Of a DNA stretch of 8,082 bases, positions 1 through 6,161 are shown in pieces; the first letter of the stretch is position 1; each line of letters starts with the position of its first letter. A model generated the notes under the pieces. That model saw only the letters and a program-made list of their open reading frames with translations. It made no database searches and was not told the origin of the DNA. Made by a program: the position numbers and the translations under genes. The stretch comes from Candidatus Hydrogenedentota bacterium (GTDB taxonomy: Bacteria > Hydrogenedentota > Hydrogenedentia > Hydrogenedentales > CAITNO01): the NCBI GenBank assembly GCA_022710255.1, contig JAKLHG010000157.1, forward strand, positions 1 through 8,082, written 5' to 3'.

Positions 1-972
1 CTCTTTAATGCCGCTGCGCCGGGCGTACACGTTTACCGCTCCAAGATTGGCGGAGTCCGCAATGACAGCATGCGGCATCACTTCATAGGAAGCATCTCCG
101 AATTCCAGGGCGGATTCCATATCCGGGGACAGACCCAGCAGCACCGCGTGGAGTGGTGTCTGATCGCTGGTCATACCTCCGGAGAACAGGATCGGGTACG
201 ACAAGGGCACAAAGGCGGTCAGGAACAACATCAGGCAGGCTGCGCGGTACCGGAACGGGCGTTCTCTACGGATACGTGCAAAAAAAAGCAATGTCAGCAT
301 GACCGGGGGCAGGCCTATCAACAAATCGGAGCGGAATCCCACGCCAATTCCGAGCACAATTCCCAGCAGGATACTGAGAACGAGAGCGGCCCGGAGGGAA
401 CGGGGGCACAGGGACATGTATAAAATCACCAGAAACACCGCGAATAGAAAAGGGGCCCGGGCAAAATCCCGTATGAGCATGGTTTCGCAGAGTAATACCG
501 GAGAAAGGCCTGTTATCAATGTCGTTATAAACGCGCCCAAGCGGCCTAGCCCAATCCGGAATATGCCGTAAATCAGGACGGTGCTTGTCGTACGCAACAA
601 AATCAGGAAAAGTATCAACGTATCTTGTGAAACACCGAAAAGACGCCACATCCATCCCACCGCGTAAACGTAATATAAATGGGATCGGACCGGTGAGGTT
701 ATCGGGACGAGACCAACGTCTTGTGGAATCGTTGAAACGTCAAAAGACTCAACCTCTCCAAAAATGAATTCAGACAAGCCGGGTATTTTATCTACATCCG
801 TCGTGCCCAGGCCGTGACCCGCCGCCCAGAAAATAGCCGGGTAAAGATGAGACAGTTGCGCCTGATAGCGATTTTCTAAAGGTTTTTCTATATGGTGCAA
901 ATAGACATGGTTTATAATGAAGCCAAGAAACATCACTATTGTGATAAGAAAAACTTCCTGTGCTTTCCTCAT
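1..972 (-). CDS. Polytopic membrane protein, GT-C glycosyltransferase-like, N-terminal 324 residues (partial)
   Basis: The frame is open from ATG at 972 to the left edge, so the C-terminus is missing. An in-frame TAG lies at 984-982 and an AGGAC ribosome-binding site at 983-979, six bases before the ATG, so this start is well supported. A hydrophobic span (about residues 7-23) is followed by an acidic loop with E29-x-PLE33, then LYPAIF at 43-48 and AAGHG, then IPGL. Further on are a Tyr-rich segment ending in FGVS, an RDF-x-RAPF motif, several membrane spans, a GFRSD motif, and near the edge PLHA, LEFGDASY and VNVYARRSG. Every one of these recurs in the gene starting at 6161; in the block from E29, about 25 of 42 residues are identical without gaps. 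GT-C enzymes likewise carry acidic residues in the loop after the first span, so a membrane sugar-transfer role is inferred, not shown. The partner protein exceeds 640 residues, so roughly half of this one is probably outside the window. Confidence 0.88.
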   Translation of the reverse strand, partial: MRKAQEVFLITIVMFLGFIINHVYLHHIEKPLENRYQAQLSHLYPAIFWAAGHGLGTTDVDKIPGLSEFIFGEVESFDVSTIPQDVGLVPITSPVRSHLYYVYAVGWMWRLFGVSQDTLILFLILLRTTSTVLIYGIFRIGLGRLGAFITTLITGLSPVLLCETMLIRDFARAPFLFAVFLVILYMSLCPRSLRAALVLSILLGIVLGIGVGFRSDLLIGLPPVMLTLLFFARIRRERPFRYRAACLMLFLTAFVPLSYPILFSGGMTSDQTPLHAVLLGLSPDMESALEFGDASYEVMPHAVIADSANLGAVNVYARRSGIKE

Positions 973-978
973 GGGTGG

Positions 979-983
979 GTCCT
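979..983 (-). promoter_or_regulatory. Ribosome-binding site of the left membrane-protein gene
   Basis: On the minus strand AGGAC lies six bases before the ATG at 972. Together with the in-frame TAG at 984-982 it fixes the start. Confidence 0.55.
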
Positions 984-1073
984 ATGTTGGCGCATGGGCC
1001 TCAAACCGGTTTAACGACATTGCTGCCAAGTTCCGGCCAAAAGGCTGCTGACGCCCAGCCGGGTATTCCCGTG

Positions 1074-1162
1074 GGTTACCCTGCCGTTTCGGTTGGGGCG
1101 CGGGAAACGCATCGGCGAAATCATCCGAAAAAGACAGCGCCTCACAGTGTAGCAGGGTAACC
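1074..1162. repeat. Long-range inverted repeat with nested hairpin
   Basis: GGTTACCCTGC at 1074-1084 is exactly complementary to GCAGGGTAACC at 1152-1162, an 11-bp stem closing 67 bases. Directly against the left arm, CGTTTC (1085-1090) pairs with GAAACG (1104-1109) as an inner hairpin. An alternative pairing joins TTTCGG (1087-1092) with CCGAAA (1124-1129). No T-run follows, so it does not look like a simple terminator. It could be a structured leader, a protein-binding site or a remnant of a small repeat element. Confidence 0.5.
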
Positions 1163-1324
1163 ATACTTGTGCAAACAGACGGACAATCGCTTATTTAAAG
1201 TACCTATTGCTCCGATATATCCTGCAGAGAACTTCAAGACGGCTTTTCATTTCAGTCGTATAAGTACTATTGGGACCGCAAAATTGTTGTCGTTGATGAT
1301 TATCACAAATGTCTTTAGCTGCCT

Positions 1325-1330
1325 TATAAT
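1325..1330 (+). promoter_or_regulatory. Possible -10 element for radA
   Basis: A perfect TATAAT lies about 100 bases upstream of the radA start. No good -35 box is found at 16-18 bases; the best TTGA-containing site (1293-1298) is 26 bases away. This is therefore weak, and a different sigma factor or a chance match is possible. Confidence 0.25.
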
Positions 1331-1420
1331 GCTCAAAACGTAAACAGAATCTCCGGCTCTAATCATGTATTTTCTTTTGGCGGAGCCCCCGTTAAGGCTG
1401 GTGCTCAACGCGACATAGTT

Positions 1421-1425
1421 AAAGG
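1421..1425 (+). promoter_or_regulatory. Ribosome-binding site deciding the radA start
   Basis: AAAGG lies eight bases before GTG at 1434 but only two before the in-frame GTG at 1428 and fourteen before TTG at 1440. Spacing therefore favours 1434. Confidence 0.5.
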
Positions 1426-1433
1426 TTGTGTGT

Positions 1434-2819
1434 GTGACGTTGCCTGTTAATAAAATCCTGTTTTTAAACCCGCCTCACCCTTTGTCGGTATCAAGACGGT
1501 ACATGTGCACGTATTATTCGCCCATGTTCCTGTTGCCCCCGCATGACCTTGTTCAACTGGCAACCTATGTCAGAGAAATTAACCACGTCAACGTCCATAT
1601 CGTTGACGCCATCGCTTCGGGATATTCTCTGCAAAAGGTCTTAACCTTGGTTAAGGAACTTTCACCCGACATGATTGTCTCGCTGGCCGGAGTAGAGACT
1701 TTTGGTGAGGACATGGCGTGTCTCGACCATATCAAAGAAACTTTTCCTGAAATTACCCATGCCGTATTCGGCTATTATCCCAGCGTGTTTCCGGAAGAAA
1801 CGCTCCGGAAGAGCAAGATGGATTTGGTCTTGCGCTGTGAACCCGAAGAATCACTTTCGCACTATCTTACCGCCCTAGCACGGGGCGCCGGCGTGGACGC
1901 CGTTTCGGGGCTTGCGGGATGGAGTGAAGCGGGCCTGTTGTTTTCCAACCAGGAGCAGCGTATAGCGGACCTGGATCGGATCCCTTTTCCGGACTATGGT
2001 CTTGTTGATGCGGGGAAATACGAAGAAGCCTTTTTCGGGGGGCCCTGTGGCGCCATCCTGTCCGCGCGGGGATGCCCTTTTTCGTGTAACTATTGCACCA
2101 GCACCTATGGGAAACGCCTGGTGGTTAAATCGCCGGAAACGGTCGTTTCAGAAATGGCGCACCTGAAATCCGGAGGGATACGGTTTATTCGTTTCCTTGA
2201 CGACACCTTTACCTGTGATCGCCGGCGCGTTATTGATATTTGTAAACGAATTCTGGATACGCGGCTCCAGGTGTCCTGGTCATGTCTTTCTCGTGTGGAC
2301 ACGCTGGAAGGCGAAATGTTGGAGTGGATGGCCCGTGCCGGATGTAAACGGGTGCTTGTGGGCGTCGAGAGTTATTCCCAGAAGGTGCTGGACTATCTGA
2401 ATAAGCGCGTTGATGCGCATACCATAAACAACCAGTTGTTTCTGATCAAGCAGGCGGGAATAGAATCCTTCGGCTTTTTTATGGTAGGCGCCCCGGTCGA
2501 AGGAGAGGAAGAATTTCGAGAAACACTGCAAGGCATGCTTGCTGCACCTTTGGATTTTATCACGGTAAATTCCATGGTGCCTTATGCGGGAACCCCTTTC
2601 TTTCGTCAGGTTGAAAAAGAGATATATTTTAACTTGCTGCCTTTTCGGTGTGAATATAAAGACGCGAATGTTCCCAAAACCATGCAAGAACGCCGACGCC
2701 ATCTTTATATCAGGTTCTACATGCGTCCCGGGATATTAATGCGGCATTTTTATGCCATTGTGGCACACCCCCTGCGCGCCCTCAAGTTACTATGGCTATT
2801 GACGACCCGGCCGGGATAA
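1434..2819 (+). CDS. Cobalamin-binding-type radical SAM protein (radA)
   Basis: The 461-residue product has the architecture of class B radical SAM enzymes, many of which are methylases or cyclases. An N-terminal Rossmann-like B12-binding domain (about 5-140) opens with NKILFLNPP. The radical SAM barrel (about 205-390) has the [4Fe-4S]-binding CxxxCxxC at C214, C218 and C221 in the context SARGCPFSCNYC. FLDDTF at 254-259 and a GVES-type segment near 310 are further barrel landmarks. The tail contains RFYMRPG, like that of radB. In the B12 domain the usual GGxHPT motif is replaced by GYYPS (113-117), and the usual VGEGE-like turn reads RCEPEE, so cobalamin binding may be altered. No classical DxHxxG base-off motif is seen. 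The start is GTG 1434, chosen by the AAAGG spacing; GTG 1428 would add two residues. The gene is convergent with radB and probably transcribed alone. The protein is likely cytosolic; its substrate is unknown. Confidence 0.9.
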   Translation: MTLPVNKILFLNPPHPLSVSRRYMCTYYSPMFLLPPHDLVQLATYVREINHVNVHIVDAIASGYSLQKVLTLVKELSPDMIVSLAGVETFGEDMACLDHIKETFPEITHAVFGYYPSVFPEETLRKSKMDLVLRCEPEESLSHYLTALARGAGVDAVSGLAGWSEAGLLFSNQEQRIADLDRIPFPDYGLVDAGKYEEAFFGGPCGAILSARGCPFSCNYCTSTYGKRLVVKSPETVVSEMAHLKSGGIRFIRFLDDTFTCDRRRVIDICKRILDTRLQVSWSCLSRVDTLEGEMLEWMARAGCKRVLVGVESYSQKVLDYLNKRVDAHTINNQLFLIKQAGIESFGFFMVGAPVEGEEEFRETLQGMLAAPLDFITVNSMVPYAGTPFFRQVEKEIYFNLLPFRCEYKDANVPKTMQERRRHLYIRFYMRPGILMRHFYAIVAHPLRALKLLWLLTTRPG

Positions 2820-2832
2820 AAGGTTTCGGGTC
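2804..2832. terminator. Small inverted repeat between convergent genes, possible bidirectional terminator
   Basis: GACCCG (2804-2809) pairs with CGGGTC (2827-2832) across the radA stop codon, and an internal CCCGGCCGGG palindrome offers an alternative fold. The radA and radB stop codons are only 22 bases apart. There is no clear T-run, so assignment as a terminator rests mainly on position. Confidence 0.25.
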
Positions 2833-2841
2833 ACTGATGCC

Positions 2842-4311
2842 TTATTTCTTGGTCAGTAGCTTTACGGCGCCGATAATATTCGAACGGAGCTCATGAAAGG
2901 AATTCAATTCGAAAATTCTTTTCAGTATATAGCGCGGGCGAAAATAGAAACGGCGGTACGATTCCCGGTGAAGCCGTACGAGTTCTTGATCCGACAGAAA
3001 TTCATTCCAGTGGTCCACACGAAAGCCGGGCTGGGGATTTCGTGACCATGCCTCCCAACGCCCGGCCTCAATCAGTCCCAGCGACACGGCCTCCGTATAC
3101 AGTTCCGTGTTCGGATAAATATTGAGGATGCCTATCTGGGCATAGTCGGGATCCAATTGAATCAGGTAGTCAATGTTTCGGCGAACATCGTCCTCGCATT
3201 TTTCAGTGGGCACGCCAATCATGTAGTCCGCAAGGGACTTGATACCCAATTCCCTGCACCAGTGGAATGCCTGTTCCACTTGCGCGATGGTAGCCCCTTT
3301 GTTAAGCCGGGCTAGACCTTCATCGGTGCCCGTTTCCACGCCAAAAGATATAAGGCGTAATCCTACCGCTTTCGCGCGGGCTAGGGCGGCATAGGTTATG
3401 CCGTTCACACGGCCGCGAAAATCCCATACAATATTGAGGTTGCGGCGTTCCAGCACCCCGCAAAACTCCTCCACCCGTTTGGCCGTGATGTTAAATAAAT
3501 CGTCATACAAGTGAAATTCGCTGTAGCCCATAGCGAGACACGTTTCAATTTCGTCAACGACCAATTCAAGATTCCGGGGCCGATACTTTTTATAGGGTAC
3601 GTTGCAGAAGGTGCATTTGCACGGACAGCCCCGGCTGGTCAGTATTGTTACAAGTTTATTTTTTAAACCAACAATGCTCTTGTAGTTGATATGCTTGATG
3701 TGAGAGCGGTCAGGCGGCGGCAGCAAATCAATATTCTCCACATAGGCGGCCGGCACACGCAGGAACTCATGAAAACGCGGATCATGCATGTTCGGGTCAA
3801 TATAGTGATGGATGGTTTCCGACGTGTAAAGCCCGGTGATAGAACCATAAGTCCCGCCGTTTTCAAGGCATTCGAGTAAGGCGGCAAAGGCGTATTCCCC
3901 TTCGCCAACGATAACGGAATCAAAAAGAGCAAGGGAAACGCTTTCCACCGGAAATGCGGTGGGGTGATGTCCTCCCAGGCATAAATGCGCGTTGGGCGCC
4001 ATTTGCCGGGCTGTTTCAGCCGCTTTTATCACATCAATAAGGGATATGGTGAAACTGGTGAAGCCCACTACGTCCGGGGAGAAATCATGGATACGTTTCC
4101 CCAGTTCTGCGTGCGAAATATCTTCACCAACGCAGTCCAAAAGTAAGTATTGATGGTGAGGAAGCACCTTTTGTACATAGGAGAGTACATAGAGGGCTCC
4201 CAGCGGTGGGAATTTACCGAAATCAGCGGCCTCAAGAAACCCCTTGCCTTGCGTGTCTGCAAATTCCGGAACCACATTTTCATCAGGAGGGTTTAATATA
4301 AGTATCTTCAT
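2842..4311 (-). CDS. Cobalamin-binding-type radical SAM protein (radB)
   Basis: The 489-residue product is another class B radical SAM protein. The B12-binding domain (about 1-150) starts MKILILNPP and has GGHHPT at 113-118 and VGEGE at 135-139, both canonical for the family. The radical SAM domain (about 218-430) carries CxxxCxxC at C229, C233 and C236, with an extra cysteine (C231) inside the loop. LYDDLF (268-273), FGVETG (323-328) and MIGVPTE (364-370) follow. The C-terminus has the RRFYFRPRYI segment seen in many relatives and, in altered form, in radA. The frame stays open upstream to an ATG at 4437, but the N-terminus typical of the family starts at 4311 and the intervening stretch includes a strong hairpin, so 4311 is preferred. 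No strong Shine-Dalgarno precedes it (GAAG about 14 bases away). The substrate is unknown; an unactivated carbon on a lipid or sugar is plausible for the class. Confidence 0.9.
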   Translation of the reverse strand: MKILILNPPDENVVPEFADTQGKGFLEAADFGKFPPLGALYVLSYVQKVLPHHQYLLLDCVGEDISHAELGKRIHDFSPDVVGFTSFTISLIDVIKAAETARQMAPNAHLCLGGHHPTAFPVESVSLALFDSVIVGEGEYAFAALLECLENGGTYGSITGLYTSETIHHYIDPNMHDPRFHEFLRVPAAYVENIDLLPPPDRSHIKHINYKSIVGLKNKLVTILTSRGCPCKCTFCNVPYKKYRPRNLELVVDEIETCLAMGYSEFHLYDDLFNITAKRVEEFCGVLERRNLNIVWDFRGRVNGITYAALARAKAVGLRLISFGVETGTDEGLARLNKGATIAQVEQAFHWCRELGIKSLADYMIGVPTEKCEDDVRRNIDYLIQLDPDYAQIGILNIYPNTELYTEAVSLGLIEAGRWEAWSRNPQPGFRVDHWNEFLSDQELVRLHRESYRRFYFRPRYILKRIFELNSFHELRSNIIGAVKLLTKK

Positions 4312-4328
4312 GTTTGCACTATAATCTT

Positions 4329-4373
4329 CAGACAGTATAAGGGCAGGCAATCTTGCTGCCTTTACACTGTCTG
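4329..4373 (-). repeat. Strong 45-base hairpin in the presumed radB leader
   Basis: The arms 4329-4350 and 4353-4373 give 19 Watson-Crick pairs with a tiny loop (AATCTT at the tip), one wobble, one mismatch and a single bulged base (4347). The outer arms CAGACAGT and ACTGTCTG pair perfectly. The structure ends 17 bases before the radB ATG. No T-run follows on either strand, so a terminator is unlikely. A translational or RNA-stability control element, or a copy of a dispersed palindromic repeat, fits better. Confidence 0.7.
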
Positions 4374-4468
4374 ATAAGAAACCATGGTTAATTTGAGGAC
4401 ACCGGCAAAAACAGTTATCTGAATTCGTTAAGAACATCAGATAAGCGAGAAAGTGAGAACACTAAAAT

Positions 4469-4496
4469 GGTATATAGAGCTGCCTTGTGCAGTCAA
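4469..4496 (-). promoter_or_regulatory. Candidate radB promoter
   Basis: Read on the minus strand, TTGACT (4496-4491) and TATACC (4474-4469) are separated by 16 bases, a fair sigma-70 type match. Transcription from here would give a leader of about 150 bases containing the 4329-4373 hairpin. The 11-base dyad at 4492-4502 overlaps the -35 and could be an operator. Confidence 0.35.
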
Positions 4497-4994
4497 GTTG
4501 ACACGCATCAGCAGGGATAATGACCTGCCGGAGTAATAAATGGGTTCATCTTATGTTAGGACAGGGGGCTGGTCGAATTGTTGTGCGAAAGCGCTGAATT
4601 GAAGTAGGTTGTCTGCAAGATCAATAATATATTTTTGGCATGCTGGAAACTTGTTGCGTTGGGCACAACCGGGTGTCACAATGTAAGGCAAGGTGTAGTA
4701 TTAGTGTTCCGTATCGTCAGGCAGAAGAAGAGCAGATGGGATACAGGCGCGGTATGCGTGTATTCAATCGTAACCAGGCCTGCAGCAATAGGACGCGGCA
4801 TTCCAGAGTGATTCTCCAGGCCGAGCATATGGTTTTTCCGGACTTTTGTTGTGCATCTTCAAAGAGCACTATCTTGGCGTAACGTTGATGATGGAGTGCA
4901 TTAATTTTGATGCTGTCAATTGAAGGAACTTTCGAAATCATTTCTTCGCCTAAAATCGACCAAAGGAAGCCTTATCACATCCCGCATAAAAACA

Positions 4995-6161
4995 ATGACA
5001 CAGGCAAGACCTCCCATGGCGAGTAATAAAGTCTCTCAGAAACAGAAGCCACTGCCCTCCATATTTCCATTATTACTGAGAAATGCATGGCGTACGTCAA
5101 ACGTTATTATAAACCGCTATCTAGGCCTGCCACCCCGTTATTGTCCCGTATTGCTGCTGTTTCTTACTGGCAGATGTAATCTGCGCTGCCGGATATGCGG
5201 CGTGTGCGACCTGGAACACGGGTATAACGATGAGGAGGAATTGAGTACGGAACAATGGAAGGAGGTAATCAGCGCGGCGGCAGAAAAACTTGGAACAACG
5301 CTTGCCGTGGTAAGCGGTGGTGAGGCGCTTTTACGCGAAGATGTTTTCGAAATTATTCACTACGCCGAGAATAAAGGCATATCCGTTCACCTGTGTACCA
5401 ATGCTCTGTTGTTGAACGAGGATAAAATGGAACGGTTGCGGGATTCCGGGGTTTCCACGGTCTCCTTTTCTCTTGACGGACCGGAAGCATTTATACATGA
5501 TGATATCCGCGGCGAAGGCAACTTCGACAAGACCGTCAGCGCGATTCGGAAATTTCACACCATAGCGCCCGAAATACATATGGGCATTAACTTTGTCATT
5601 ACAAAGCAAAACTATCGGCGCATGATAGAAATGCTTCATTTCGCGGAATCCCTCGGGGCCGGCCAGATTAAGTTTGCACCACTTCACACCAACCTGCTCC
5701 ATCGGAACAAGGATTTTTCTGGCTGTGACAATCTTGTGTTCCACTCAGAAGACCTTCCAGACCTGGAGCGGGAGGTTCGCAGAACAGTTCGGGAATGTCA
5801 CAAAAGCAGGTTGATTACGACCTCGGCCGCTTTCTTCGACGGTATAGTAGACTTATACAAACAGCCCAGGCGCATTCGGTGTTATGCCGGGTATGCGGTT
5901 TGTGCCGTGAATCCCGCTGGTTACGTTGCGCCTTGTAATGATATTGACAGTCCATTTTCTGTTAAAGATTATTCTATTGATGCTATCTGGCATGATCCCG
6001 GTTTTCACAAAATACGGAAGCAGGTGCATGCGTGTCAGTCGCCCTGTTGGGATACGGCCTATACCGAACTCAGTCTGTGGCTTCGGCCCACGCGATTGTT
6101 AGTAAGTGTTGTCCGGAACGTACGCGATATCAAATTCTATTTTGGCCGTCGGAAAGAATAA
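4995..6161 (+). CDS. Radical SAM protein with reduced SPASM-like C-terminus (radC)
   Basis: From ATG 4995 the product has 388 residues. The [4Fe-4S]-binding CxxxCxxC is C61, C65 and C68 in the context TGRCNLRCRIC. The SAM-binding SGGE-type motif is at 107-110 and SLDG at 159-162. The C-terminus has C296-x12-G-x4-C314, matching the first half of a SPASM domain, then C347-x3-C351 followed by Trp. The second SPASM cysteine group (CX2CX5CX3C) is missing, so one auxiliary cluster, as in twitch-type domains, is more likely than two. There is no B12-binding domain, unlike radA and radB. The start is uncertain: TTG 4920 would add 25 residues and ATG 5016 would remove 7, and none has a good ribosome-binding site. 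Its stop overlaps the next ATG (TAATG), so it is almost certainly cotranscribed and translationally coupled with the membrane protein downstream. The reaction is unknown; modification of a peptide, sugar or lipid precursor is possible. Confidence 0.88.
   Translation: MTQARPPMASNKVSQKQKPLPSIFPLLLRNAWRTSNVIINRYLGLPPRYCPVLLLFLTGRCNLRCRICGVCDLEHGYNDEEELSTEQWKEVISAAAEKLGTTLAVVSGGEALLREDVFEIIHYAENKGISVHLCTNALLLNEDKMERLRDSGVSTVSFSLDGPEAFIHDDIRGEGNFDKTVSAIRKFHTIAPEIHMGINFVITKQNYRRMIEMLHFAESLGAGQIKFAPLHTNLLHRNKDFSGCDNLVFHSEDLPDLEREVRRTVRECHKSRLITTSAAFFDGIVDLYKQPRRIRCYAGYAVCAVNPAGYVAPCNDIDSPFSVKDYSIDAIWHDPGFHKIRKQVHACQSPCWDTAYTELSLWLRPTRLLVSVVRNVRDIKFYFGRRKE

Larger units (their letters stand above)
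973..1433. other. Intergenic region between divergent genes, rich in small inverted repeats
   Basis: These 461 bases separate the left membrane-protein gene from the divergent radA, so promoters for both should lie here. I see no recognisable gene. A 60-codon minus-strand reading frame (1164-982) is present but has no ribosome-binding site and resembles nothing I know. The left half (1060-1162) is dense in inverted repeats. The right half is more AT-rich, contains an imperfect direct repeat (AAGTAC[C]TATTG at 1198-1209 and 1262-1272) and a TATAAT at 1325-1330. I see no cobalamin riboswitch B12-box. Confidence 0.7.
4312..4994. other. Long intergenic region between radB and radC
   Basis: These 683 bases lie between two divergent radical SAM genes. 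Apart from the hairpin and candidate promoter listed separately I find no recognisable gene. Short frames exist (an 80-codon plus frame at 4640-4882 and a 74-codon minus frame at 4941-4717) but they overlap each other, lack ribosome-binding sites and show no familiar motifs. An 11-base dyad, GTCAAGTTGAC, sits at 4492-4502 over the -35 of the candidate radB promoter. AAGGAAG at 4963-4969 resembles a ribosome-binding site but has no start codon at a suitable distance. Confidence 0.6.

Noticed and set aside
266..655. 129-codon minus-strand frame and several plus-strand frames inside the left membrane-protein gene
   Set aside because: They lie within the better-supported frame, which is open for all 324 codons and has a paralogue in the same window.
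982..1164. 60-codon minus-strand reading frame immediately upstream of and in frame with the left membrane-protein gene
   Set aside because: It ends with TAG at 984-982, has no ribosome-binding site, shows no recognisable motif and overlies the inverted-repeat cluster. It could be a leader peptide, but nothing supports that.
1300..1433. Cobalamin riboswitch before the B12-type radical SAM gene radA
   Set aside because: I looked because of the product, but found no B12-box-like sequence or the expected long conserved core.
4312..4437. 42-residue N-terminal extension of radB from ATG 4437
   Set aside because: It has no ribosome-binding site and no similarity to the family N-terminus, and it is largely encoded by the hairpin region. 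The MKILILNPP start at 4311 is typical of the family.
4640..4882. 80-codon plus-strand frame between radB and radC
   Set aside because: It has no ribosome-binding site, no recognisable motif and a Cys/Arg-rich composition, and an equally unremarkable minus-strand frame overlaps it. It is probably chance.
4908..4923. FNR/CRP-like site (TTGATGCTGTCAA) upstream of radC
   Set aside because: The half-sites are spaced by five bases and the second lacks the expected ATCAA, so it does not match the FNR consensus. It also sits too close to the coding region to be convincing.
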